Made by a program: the position numbers and the translations under genes. Below are positions 1 through 7,785 of a stretch of 14,497 bases of DNA, piece by piece (the stretch's first letter is position 1; each line of letters starts with the position of its first letter). The stretch covers positions 53,674-68,170 of the forward strand of contig DOPG01000438.1 in assembly GCA_003513555.1 (NCBI GenBank). The letters run 5' to 3'. Source of the stretch: Rhodopirellula sp. (GTDB taxonomy: Bacteria; Planctomycetota; Planctomycetia; Pirellulales; Pirellulaceae). The notes under the pieces were generated by a model. It made no database searches, was not told the DNA's origin, and saw only the letters and a program-made list of their open reading frames with translations.

Positions 1-70
1 TTGAGCAGGCAGGCAGTTGAGCATTGGTTTGCTTTTTCTCCACAGGTTCCGACGCTGTTTGAGGTGATCG

Positions 71-1459
71 ATGCGACATGGACTTGGACTAGTCATTGCA
101 CTGTCTTTGGCGTGTATGGTTGTATTTTTACCCAGCCGGGTGAATGCTGAAGAACCCGTCTGTTGGCGTGCCGCCGTTGGTGTGGTTGAGATCACACCGC
201 AGGAACCGTTGTGGATGGGTGGATATGCCGCTCGTGATAAACCTGCCGATGGAAAAATACACGATCTGTTTGCCAAAGTTCTGGTGATGGAAGATCTGGA
301 TGGCCATCGACTGGTGATTGTCACAACTGATCTGCTTGGGATTACCAAAGAACTGCGAGCCGCGGTAGAAACGCAGGTGCGGCAATACGGCGTGGAGCAA
401 GAAAGCTTGTTGTTAAATGCATCACATACTCATTGTGGTCCAGAATTACGCAGTGAGCGGTTGCTTCGCCTTGAAATCGATACAAGTTATGCCGCAAGCT
501 CGCGCAAGTATGTGCGCTGGGTTTCAAAGCGAATTGCCACATTGGTCGGAAAAGTTGTTGGTCGGGTAGAACCGGCTCGCTTGTTTTACAGCCACGCACG
601 GGCAGGGTTTGCCATGAATCGCCGGTTGCCCACGGAGAACGGCTTTATCAATAGCCCCAACCCTGATGGCCCGACCGACCACCAGGTTCCTGTACTCCGC
701 ATGGAAACTGCATCAGGCGATTCAAAGGCAATCTTATTTGGCTATGCATGTCACGCGACCACACTCAGCTTTCAGCAACTTTGTGGTGACTACCCGGGCT
801 TTGCCCAGCAGTTCGTGCAAGAGGATCACCCGGGTTGTATCGCCATGTTCATGAATGGCTGTTCCGGCGATCAGAACCCGTACCCCCGTCGTACGCTTGA
901 TCTGGCGAAACAACACGGTCGTGCACTGGCGAATGGTGTGGAGACAGCATTGCTGACAAAAACGCAAAAGGAGCTGCGGGGGCCGCTGCAGGTGGCATTT
1001 AAGAGCGTGGCACTCCGCTTTGCAGAACCACCAACACGGAAAGATCTCGAAAAACGGGCACAGTCGGGTAACAAGTACATCCGTATTCATGCACGGGGCT
1101 TATTGGATGAACTTGATACACATGGCCGCATCAAAACAGAGTTTGACCGTTTTCCATTGCAGGTGGCAAGATTCGGAGATGATCTGATACTGGTTGGGAT
1201 CTGCGGTGAGGCAGTGGTTGATTATTCACTGAGGTGCAGGCATGAATTGTCCAAAGGAGGGCAAATTGCCGTATGGACAGCCGGTTACTGCAATGACGTG
1301 TTTGGCTATCTTCCAAGTGAAAGGATTTTACAAGAAGGAGGCTACGAAGCTGGCGAGGCAATGCGCTACACTACTTTTCCAGGGCCATTTGACACTTCAG
1401 TTGAGTCGCGAATCATGGATGGTATACATCAGTTGGTAAATGGTCTTTCCCGGCAATGA
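71..1459 (+). CDS. Secreted neutral/alkaline ceramidase-like amidohydrolase
   Basis: This 462-aa protein looks like a member of the neutral/alkaline non-lysosomal ceramidase family, zinc enzymes that cleave the amide bond of N-acyl sphingoid lipids. Residues 1-26 form a signal peptide ending VNA before EEP, so it should act outside the cytoplasm. Family landmarks are in order: NASHTHCGPE (His119 and His121, zinc region), GYACHATTL (His228, second zinc His), MNGCSGDQNP (Ser265 where the nucleophilic Ser is expected), GICGEAVV (Glu380) and the GYCNDVFGYLP to GGYEAGEA stretch (Tyr425 as last zinc ligand). It covers the catalytic domain only and lacks the C-terminal Ig-like domain of longer ceramidases. 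The ATG follows GAGGTGA at 61-67; an in-frame TGA at 65-67 rules out an earlier start. Many planctomycete members have unknown substrates, so ceramide itself is not certain. Confidence 0.85.
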   Translation: MRHGLGLVIALSLACMVVFLPSRVNAEEPVCWRAAVGVVEITPQEPLWMGGYAARDKPADGKIHDLFAKVLVMEDLDGHRLVIVTTDLLGITKELRAAVETQVRQYGVEQESLLLNASHTHCGPELRSERLLRLEIDTSYAASSRKYVRWVSKRIATLVGKVVGRVEPARLFYSHARAGFAMNRRLPTENGFINSPNPDGPTDHQVPVLRMETASGDSKAILFGYACHATTLSFQQLCGDYPGFAQQFVQEDHPGCIAMFMNGCSGDQNPYPRRTLDLAKQHGRALANGVETALLTKTQKELRGPLQVAFKSVALRFAEPPTRKDLEKRAQSGNKYIRIHARGLLDELDTHGRIKTEFDRFPLQVARFGDDLILVGICGEAVVDYSLRCRHELSKGGQIAVWTAGYCNDVFGYLPSERILQEGGYEAGEAMRYTTFPGPFDTSVESRIMDGIHQLVNGLSRQ

Positions 1460-1549
1460 ACGATCCACGCGTGATTGTGATTGTGAATCGGGAATTGGGT
1501 GTCGTGCCACAACAGGTTGTGTTCTAGAAGATTCAGAAGAGAGGAAGTC

Positions 1550-1876
1550 ATGTCACAGGAAAAATCAAAGTCTGCGGGGGCATCGTCGGCAGACGCACAA
1601 CCTCCCAACCCACCCATGGCTCAAGTGGATGTTCCCGCTTTTCCCTGCATTGTTCATCTGGCAGTCAAAGATGGAGTCTATCGCGGGCGGGTCGCCAATC
1701 TTGCCGGGATCGAGGCTGTGGCCAGCAGTGAACGCGAAATGTTGGGTAAAATAGTGCCGATTTTTAAACGCACCTTGGCGGAGATGCACCAACGTGGTGA
1801 TGCCATTCCATGGATCGCACCCGTACCGGATCCGAAACTTGATGAGATCAAACGCTTCATCCCTGTGCATCTGTGA
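1550..1876 (+). CDS. Small HicB-like-fold protein of unknown function
   Basis: This 108-aa soluble protein is not firmly recognised. After a Ser/Ala/Pro/Gln-rich tail (residues 1-25), residues 31-85 follow the pattern of HicB-type and related small alpha/beta proteins: a hydrophobic strand (CIVHLAVKDG), a second strand (VYRGRVANLAGIEAVAS), a helix (EREMLGKIVPIFKRTLAEM) and a closing GDAIPWI, resembling the G-x-x-IP end of HicB. The start is the ATG at 1550, behind GAGGAA at 1541-1546; an upstream ATG at 1499 in the same frame has no such site. It lies 90 bases after the ceramidase-like gene in the same direction and could be cotranscribed. No HicA-like toxin gene and no DNA-binding tail are visible, so a toxin-antitoxin role is not supported. 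The fold assignment is inference from pattern only. Confidence 0.7.
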   Translation: MSQEKSKSAGASSADAQPPNPPMAQVDVPAFPCIVHLAVKDGVYRGRVANLAGIEAVASSEREMLGKIVPIFKRTLAEMHQRGDAIPWIAPVPDPKLDEIKRFIPVHL

Positions 1877-1881
1877 TGAAC

Positions 1882-1917
1882 GACTCAAGACTTATGCTTG
1901 CTTAAGATAGTTGAGTC
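1882..1917 (+). terminator. Possible hairpin terminator after the HicB-like gene
   Basis: Five bases after the stop codon, GACTCAA (1882-1888) pairs with TTGAGTC (1911-1917), and inside it CTTA pairs with TAAG across an internal loop. No T run follows, so this is either a factor-dependent terminator or simply a 3'-end stabilising hairpin. Confidence 0.35.
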
Positions 1918-2168
1918 ATGCGGTAACCAGCGATGAATCACGCTCGGTTAACGAAACCTCTTTAGCTCTAACATCTTGTGGAATGCCGCGGCAGGTGTTT
2001 CTGTGAAGAGATCACCGATGGGTTTTATTCGGTAAACAGTAAAAACCAGGGAACTTATTGGGAAAGGATTGCGGACTCGTCTGCGCACTACCGCGTACCT
2101 GAATGCCAGCCAACATCAGTCAACGAATTCTTTTACTGGCTGTAACACGATTCATGTTCAGGTTCCAA

Positions 2169-2813
2169 ATGCAAATTCAATTTTCTACCGTCAGTGCTGT
2201 CGATGGAAACGACAGAGATTCTCAATTGATAGCCTCAGCATTGGCTGGTGATCAGGCTTCTTACACCAAGTTGGTAGACCGATATCAAGGCCGATTGACA
2301 TCTGCAATTCGAACCAAGGTGGCTTGCGCAGGCATTGCTGATGACATCGTGCAGGACGCATTCGTGCGTGCCTTCAATAGTCTTCATTCATTTAGAAGCG
2401 ACAGCGGATTTTATACGTGGCTGTATCGAATCGCACTCAATTGCCGTCGTTACTATATAAAGAATCGACATCGAGTTAATTCTCTGGATGAGACACACGA
2501 AACGTGCCAGGACACGGGAAGGTCATCGTGCAATAACACGATTGAGGGACCTATGGTGTGCCTTGAGAGGAAAGAGGATTGTTATGCTGTGAATCTCGCC
2601 ATGCAAAGATTGGATACTCAGCACCGTGAAATTCTACGATTAAGAGAATTCGAGGGCTTTGACTATCGGAGAATTGCTGAAGCTCTGCATTTGACAATGG
2701 GTACCGTTCGCAGTCGGATCAGTCGAGCACGCGCGCAATTGCGAAAAGAACTCGCGAGCTACTGGAGTGCCGCGCCAGTGAGTTTGAATTGTCATTTGTC
2801 GTCGAGCTCCTAG
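2169..2813 (+). CDS. ECF (group 4) sigma-70 family RNA polymerase sigma factor
   Basis: This is an extracytoplasmic-function sigma factor, which directs RNA polymerase to a stress regulon. Counting from the ATG at 2169 (214 aa), region 2 spans about residues 18-102, with DDIVQDAFVRAFNSL, the FRSD segment and FYTWLYRIALNCRR, the standard -10 recognition helices. A variable linker with several Cys (113, 121, 131, 138) follows, then region 4 at about 142-195, with FEGFDYRRIAEAL and a TVRSRISRARAQLRKEL recognition helix. An upstream ATG at 2103 would add 22 hydrophobic residues with no family match and no ribosome site, so 2169, preceded by a weak CAGG, is preferred; the start remains uncertain. 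No anti-sigma factor or zinc-binding partner is visible on either side. A GGGAACTT at 2049-2056 resembles an ECF -35 element, but no well-spaced -10 follows. Confidence 0.88.
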   Translation: MQIQFSTVSAVDGNDRDSQLIASALAGDQASYTKLVDRYQGRLTSAIRTKVACAGIADDIVQDAFVRAFNSLHSFRSDSGFYTWLYRIALNCRRYYIKNRHRVNSLDETHETCQDTGRSSCNNTIEGPMVCLERKEDCYAVNLAMQRLDTQHREILRLREFEGFDYRRIAEALHLTMGTVRSRISRARAQLRKELASYWSAAPVSLNCHLSSSS

Positions 2814-3346
2814 GGGCAACGGCTTTTGCAGATGAATGTCTCTGCATCATGTCGAAGGGTTCCAGTTGGTATTCGGTCTCGATGCATGTAAATCAAAGCT
2901 TTTTCAGTCTGCTGAGCTGGGGTTATTTAAAGATGTTGCTTGTACCGGCTGTGGCAGAATCGCCATGTTTGCAGTCTTGTATCGCACCGCTCTTGGTAGA
3001 CCCGCTTTGGTAATTCGGAAGTCAGGTCATTGGCACCATAGGCGCTTTTATTGTGTTCGCCGAAGCCATTAGGTGGTCTGGTGATCGCGATCAAGATACT
3101 GGCAGCGGACGAGAAACTGCGAAATCGGGCTCGGCGGGGAGGTAGATCGATGGACGCGGCGGTGAAGTCACCGCTCGCACCGATTTACTGTTCCGGACCT
3201 TCAGCTACGTTTCCCTGAAAAATAAATCAGGATTGGTAATTGGTAGCAGTTCTGGCGGCGGCTTTGATTATATATTGGGCCTGCGGTGCAGACGGTATTA
3301 CGTTCTTCTGCTGCGGTAAGCATTCCGTTGGTATCTGGAAGACACC
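2814..3346. other. 533-base stretch without a convincing gene
   Basis: Between the sigma factor and hdeD there are only short, overlapping open frames (2789-3013, 2836-3072, 3150-3218), none with a recognisable domain. Two pieces look protein-like in different frames: CTGCGRIAMFAVLYRTALG near 2945-3000 and IGTIGAFIVFAEAIRWSGD near 3029-3085. This is what a decayed gene would look like, and this is where an anti-sigma gene would often sit. Base composition turns GC-rich around 3090-3180. No clear promoter or terminator was found. Confidence 0.4.
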
Positions 3347-3971
3347 ATGAGTAACGTTGCGACGACTGATCTAAAAGCTTCGCCGGACGAGTTGCAAAAG
3401 CATGAACTGAGCCATCTTAGCGACGAGTGGTCGTACTTTCTGGTTACTGTTGTCGTGCTTGTGATCGCTGGCATGTGCTCGATTGCCTATCCACTATTCA
3501 CTTCCATGGGCGTTATTACCCTGCTTAACTTTATTCTGATTATCTGCGGGGTAACGACGGTGATCAGCGCGTTTTGGGCGGGCAAGTGGAGTGCGTTTCT
3601 TGTCCACATTCTGGGCGGCCTGGTTTATGTCGTCGCTGGATTCATGATCACCGAGATGCCAATTGAATCTTTGGCGTTATTTACCTTCATGTTGGCTGGG
3701 CTATTTGTAGTCAGCGGCGGTTTCCGGATTGTCATGGCAATGACCGAAAAGTATCCCCAGCGGGGATGGGGTGTGGTCAATGGGACTGTGACACGCATGT
3801 TGGGATCGATTGTTTTCTCAGCGTTTTAACACCTTCCAGAGGCAGGCAACGGCGTTTTGATGGATCATTAGCTTATTTGTGGGTTTGGAATTACTCTTCA
3901 ACGGTTGGACTTGGATCATGCTGTCCTTTGACATTAAGAGACTTTCCCGCAATCCGGAAAATGCTTCTTGA
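3347..3971 (+). pseudogene. hdeD: HdeD-family membrane protein, interrupted by a stop and a frameshift
   Basis: The open frame 3347-3829 encodes 160 aa of an HdeD-family (DUF308) inner-membrane protein; in E. coli HdeD contributes to acid resistance at high cell density. GGAAG at 3337-3341 supports the ATG. Hydrophobic segments lie at residues 29-49, 54-77, 81-101, 106-130 and 141-160. HdeD proteins normally have six membrane segments and about 190 residues. The frame stops at TAA 3827-3829, but HLPEAGNGVL follows directly in the same frame, and then LFVGLELLFNGWTWIML, the typical last segment, reads in the next frame to a TGA at 3969-3971. Removing one base near 3860 joins them as VLWIISLFVGLELL. 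The repaired product would be about 207 aa. At least two lesions are needed; sequencing error cannot be excluded, and the 160-aa form may still be made. Confidence 0.82.
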
Positions 3972-4038
3972 TCAAAGTGCTGGAATATTGGATAAGACCA
4001 GTGTGGTCGTCGATTGATGATGAGGGCATTGTAGGAAA

Positions 4039-4058
4039 GCCTGGGCTCTGAGCCAGGC
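4039..4058 (+). other. Short hairpin in the leader of the channel gene
   Basis: GCCTGG (4039-4044) pairs with CCAGGC (4053-4058) around an 8-base loop, between the hdeD remnant and the channel start. No T run follows. It could be a weak terminator for hdeD or leader structure for the channel mRNA. Confidence 0.3.
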
Positions 4059-4086
4059 AGCAAGTCGAGTGGAGACGGGGAACTTG

Positions 4087-7000
4087 ATGTTGAAGGTAAA
4101 GAGTTTAAATCTTTTCCGTTCACTTGGCGTGAGTGGCAGGTTGGGCTGGCTGGTGTTGGTTGGTGCCTCGGCCCTGCCAGGCCTCGGGGGCTCATGCCAA
4201 GCGTTTGAGCAGCAGGGATCGCCAATTCAAGTGGTTACTCCTGATAATCAAAACTCGCGTGCTCCCGGGAATCCGGTTGGTACTCAGAGCCAAGGAACGG
4301 AACCTTCTGATCAAGCGGAAGCTAAACCATCGAATCCGACTCAGCAAGAACCGCCTGTCGTTTCAACTTCTTCGAATGAAGACGGTTCCGCCGATTCGAA
4401 GCAGCTGAGTGAAGTAACTCGCGATGCGGTTGAGAAGGACTGGGCATCGCTTGAATCAAGTTCTGGCATTGATGACGCGGTCAAGGAAACCCTGCGTCCT
4501 ATCTATCGGGAGGCAATAGATAATCTGAAACAGGCTGAGGTCGCGAGGAGGCGGGAAGCAGAGTATCGCAATGCGATCATCACGGCGCCTCCGGAGACAA
4601 TCGATGTCACACGACAGTACGAACTGTTGCCCACGCTTCAGTCATTGGTCGTCGCCGACGCTCAAATCGATACTAAGGATCTTCAAAAGACAATTTCAGA
4701 ACGACAGGATGAATTATCCAAGCATCGAGACGAGTTGTCGAAAGTTGCTGCTGAGCTGGTACGTGTGCAGGCGCGAAGAGATGAGATTACGGTGCGTGTT
4801 GCAAATCTCAAGACAGAATTGGGCACATCTCGGGCCGAGCTTGCGGGTCCGGCACTGGCTGCGGATGCCGCTTCTCCAAAGCGGATTGCTGATCGTACGC
4901 GTTTGGAATCTGTGCAGGTGTTGCTCGTTGCTGAAAACCAGATGCTTGAAGCAGAAAAGGCAAGTCAAGATGAACGGGAGCAGTTGGCAATCGCAAAACA
5001 GCGTTTGTTGAAACGCAAAATTGCTGATGAAGAAGTGCTGGTTGCCAGATTGCAAACGCGGTGGTCAGAGAACAAGAGCAAGGAGTCGATCGAACTTACA
5101 GCCAGTATTAGTGCCGTTCTGAAAACAGCCCGAGCCGAGCCCGACAATGGCAGGTTGGATGGTCTTATCGACGAAGTGGGGGCACTATTGAAAGAGTATG
5201 CCGATGCTGTTGCACTTTCAAAACGTGTTTCTGCCGCGGAAACGGCCGCAACGCAGCGACTCGATTACTTGGAACAGGAGTATACGCACCTGCAAACGCA
5301 GGTTGAGATGCGAGACGGTGGAAGAGCAATGGCGCAGGTGCTTTTCGATCTCCAAGCTCAACTATTGAATCCATCCGAAGACAATGCGATCGACATTGGT
5401 AACTTGCCAAAATTAGATGATATTCGGATCAGTAATCTGGTTGTTGAACGAGAGATACGTGCGCATACACAACGCGAAGAGCAGCTTCCGACAAATATAC
5501 TCCCAGCTGCCAAGCCGATTCTTGAAGCTCGTCTCGAATTGCTTCAAAAGTTGAATCAGGAATATACGGACCTGTTGCCCAGTCTGTCTGCTTTAGGGGT
5601 TTCAAACGAGCTTTTCTTGCAACGTGTTGATGAGGTCAGAGCTTATATCACGGAACAGTTGTTCTGGATTCGCAGCGCGTTGCCTGTGGATTTGACAACC
5701 ATTCGCAAGATTCCCGGTGGGATGTCATGGCTTTTCAATGCGGAGCATTGGAGGGAATTTGCGAATAATCTATTCACCCTTTTTGTGCTGCGTCCAGTGC
5801 AATGTCTGTTACTGTTATTCACTGTGATTGCCTTATGTGTCACTCGCCCTTGGATCGTTGCAGCTTTGACGCGAGTGGGGGTAGCCACCAAACGCGTATC
5901 CACAGACCGCTATATCCTGACGTGGCAGGCATTTGGATTGACGCTGCTGTTGGCTTTACCAATTCCATTGGTTCTGTTGTTCCTCGCTTGGGGAATACAA
6001 CAGGCAGCGGAGCCCAGTGCATGGCTGCGTGGGATGGGCTCAGGGTTATCCAACGCGGTCTGGGTTGCATTGGTACTTGAATTTGCTGGTGCTGCGAGTC
6101 GTCCCGGCGGTCTTGGAATCGTGCACTTTGATGCGAGGCCATCAACCTTGAGGCTGCTAAGGAAGGTGGTGTTTCGCATCGGCATTATCTACGTGCCAGC
6201 TCAAATTTTGGCAGCCAGTACGCTCTATGGTGATGCCTCTGAATACTCTGGTACTGTTGGACGCTTCTTTTTTATTACAGCGCATGTGTGGGTCGTTTTG
6301 CTGGTGGTCCGGATGTTCAAGTCATCGCAGGGTCTGTTGGTCGCATCAGCTGAGAGAAATAAAAACGGAGGACGCATCAAACTCGACTATTTTTTGTTCG
6401 CCTTGACCTTGGCAGTTCCAACAGCGCTCATTGTATTGGCATGGCAGGGATATCTGATTACCGCAATTGAACTGAGCTTGAATTTCGTAGCTACCTTGAC
6501 GGTGATGAGTTTGGGTGAATTGGCCTATTGGATGACCTTGCGGTGGTTCGCACTAAAAAAACGTCAGTTGGCATTGGCTGAGAGATTGGAAAACTGGCGC
6601 AACCGCAAGACCGCCGAAGAGACGCCGGAATCTGAGGGCGACTTGTTGGTACAGGAAGCTGAATGTGAGCAGGAACTGGATCTGGAGGTGATCGGAGAGC
6701 AGACCCGCCGCATGATGCAGTTCCTTTATACCATTGCGACCTTGGTAGCCATTTTAGGATTGTGGTCAGGGACTATTCCGCTTATCGCAGTCCTTGAGGC
6801 TGTGCAGCTTGTGGGGAGTTTGACTCTCTTGGGTTTAGCCCAAACCCTTGTGATTTTGGCAGTCATGACTATCGCTGTGAAAAACCTCCCGGGAGTTCTG
6901 GAGTTGGCTGTATTGCGGACTACCAGCGTCGAGTCAGGAACACGGTATGCCATCGTGACGTTGTGTCGTTACACTCTGCTGGCCATTGGCTTGTCGGCTG

Positions 7001-7653
7001 TAGCCAGCGTTCTTGAAATCGATTGGAGCAAGTATGCATGGATTGCGGCTGCCTTGAGTGTCGGGCTGGGATTCGGAATGCAGGAAGTCGTGACGAATTT
7101 TGTCTGCGGCATTATTCTGCTTTTTGAAAGACCGGTTCGCGTAGGTGATGTGGTTACCGTGGATGGCACCACTGGAACCGTCACGCGAATACGTATGAGG
7201 GCGACGACAATAACCAATTGGGATCGTCAGGAACTGGTCGTGCCAAATAAAACTCTCATCACAGATACATTTCTGAATTGGACTCTCTCTGGCACAGTTA
7301 GTCGTATTGTTGTCAATGTTGGTGCGGCCTATGGGTCCGACACTGATCTGGCCAGAGGCATTCTCGTATCGGTGGCGCAAGATCATCCGATCGTCATGGA
7401 TGAGCCCAAGCCAATGGCAACCTTCGAGGAATTTGCTGATAGCTACCTGAACCTTGTTCTGAGGGCTTATGTGCCTGACCTCGATAGCCGTTTGAAAACG
7501 ATTACTGAACTCCATACCGAGATTGACAGGCGCTTTGCAGAAGCTGGAATCGAAATAGCATTCCCCCAACAGGATGTCCATTTGAAAAGTAGTGTCAGTT
7601 GTCCTCAGTGTGGGGCAGACACGTCTGTTTCTTTAGTGGACGAGGCAAGATAA
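4087..7653 (+). CDS. Large MscK-like mechanosensitive channel of the MscS family
   Basis: This 1188-aa protein is a large MscS-superfamily channel that should open under membrane tension and release solutes. From the ATG at 4087: a signal peptide with likely cleavage after CQA (residue 38); a Ser/Pro/Gln-rich stretch to about 115; a long periplasmic coiled-coil region to about 470, including the heptad-rich ERQDELSKHRDELSK; then about eleven membrane segments from 562 to 1011. The pore helix contains VGLGFGMQEVVTNFV (from residue 992). The beta domain has FERPVRVGDVV and TNWDRQELVVPN, followed by the alpha/beta vestibule domain to about 1168. Eleven segments plus a periplasmic arm match the layout of E. 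coli MscK/KefA (1120 aa). The tail carries CPQC (Cys1172, Cys1175), unusual for the family. The ATG behind GGAGACGGGG (4071-4080) is chosen over a GTG at 4069, as it gives a cleaner signal peptide. Confidence 0.92.
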   Translation: MLKVKSLNLFRSLGVSGRLGWLVLVGASALPGLGGSCQAFEQQGSPIQVVTPDNQNSRAPGNPVGTQSQGTEPSDQAEAKPSNPTQQEPPVVSTSSNEDGSADSKQLSEVTRDAVEKDWASLESSSGIDDAVKETLRPIYREAIDNLKQAEVARRREAEYRNAIITAPPETIDVTRQYELLPTLQSLVVADAQIDTKDLQKTISERQDELSKHRDELSKVAAELVRVQARRDEITVRVANLKTELGTSRAELAGPALAADAASPKRIADRTRLESVQVLLVAENQMLEAEKASQDEREQLAIAKQRLLKRKIADEEVLVARLQTRWSENKSKESIELTASISAVLKTARAEPDNGRLDGLIDEVGALLKEYADAVALSKRVSAAETAATQRLDYLEQEYTHLQTQVEMRDGGRAMAQVLFDLQAQLLNPSEDNAIDIGNLPKLDDIRISNLVVEREIRAHTQREEQLPTNILPAAKPILEARLELLQKLNQEYTDLLPSLSALGVSNELFLQRVDEVRAYITEQLFWIRSALPVDLTTIRKIPGGMSWLFNAEHWREFANNLFTLFVLRPVQCLLLLFTVIALCVTRPWIVAALTRVGVATKRVSTDRYILTWQAFGLTLLLALPIPLVLLFLAWGIQQAAEPSAWLRGMGSGLSNAVWVALVLEFAGAASRPGGLGIVHFDARPSTLRLLRKVVFRIGIIYVPAQILAASTLYGDASEYSGTVGRFFFITAHVWVVLLVVRMFKSSQGLLVASAERNKNGGRIKLDYFLFALTLAVPTALIVLAWQGYLITAIELSLNFVATLTVMSLGELAYWMTLRWFALKKRQLALAERLENWRNRKTAEETPESEGDLLVQEAECEQELDLEVIGEQTRRMMQFLYTIATLVAILGLWSGTIPLIAVLEAVQLVGSLTLLGLAQTLVILAVMTIAVKNLPGVLELAVLRTTSVESGTRYAIVTLCRYTLLAIGLSAVASVLEIDWSKYAWIAAALSVGLGFGMQEVVTNFVCGIILLFERPVRVGDVVTVDGTTGTVTRIRMRATTITNWDRQELVVPNKTLITDTFLNWTLSGTVSRIVVNVGAAYGSDTDLARGILVSVAQDHPIVMDEPKPMATFEEFADSYLNLVLRAYVPDLDSRLKTITELHTEIDRRFAEAGIEIAFPQQDVHLKSSVSCPQCGADTSVSLVDEAR

Positions 7654-7785
7654 CCAAAAAGTGCCGACCTTGACTGAGTGATAAGCTGTGCACGCCCTCT
7701 GCGATTGGCGAGAATTGGTAAAGTCATCAGCAAAACCGAGTAGCAGGAATGCAGCTATCTTTTGTTAGATTGAGGAACAGGTTTA

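Noticed and set aside
1..150. Frame open from the window start to a TGA at 148-150, possibly the end of an upstream gene
   Set aside because: It would overlap the signal-peptide codons of the ceramidase-like gene by about 80 bases and shows no recognisable motif; 50 codons is too little to decide.
2049..2083. GGGAACTT followed by CGTCTG, resembling a self-regulated ECF promoter
   Set aside because: The boxes are about 22 bases apart, too long for known ECF promoters; with no second example in the window it cannot be supported.
3233..3276. TTGGTA and TATATT as a promoter for hdeD
   Set aside because: Spacing between the best boxes is 22 bases or more, outside the normal range.
3766..4017. 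83-codon plus-strand frame overlapping the end of hdeD
   Set aside because: It is out of frame with both readable parts of HdeD; the matching sixth membrane segment is in another frame, so this one is a shadow.
3818..4225. 135-codon open frame on the minus strand over the hdeD end and channel start
   Set aside because: It is antisense to the hdeD remnant and to the channel signal peptide, with no recognisable domain or ribosome site.
6934..7581. 215-codon open frame on the minus strand
   Set aside because: It lies wholly inside the MscS domain of the channel gene, whose conserved protein sequence explains the coding bias; the antisense product has no family features.
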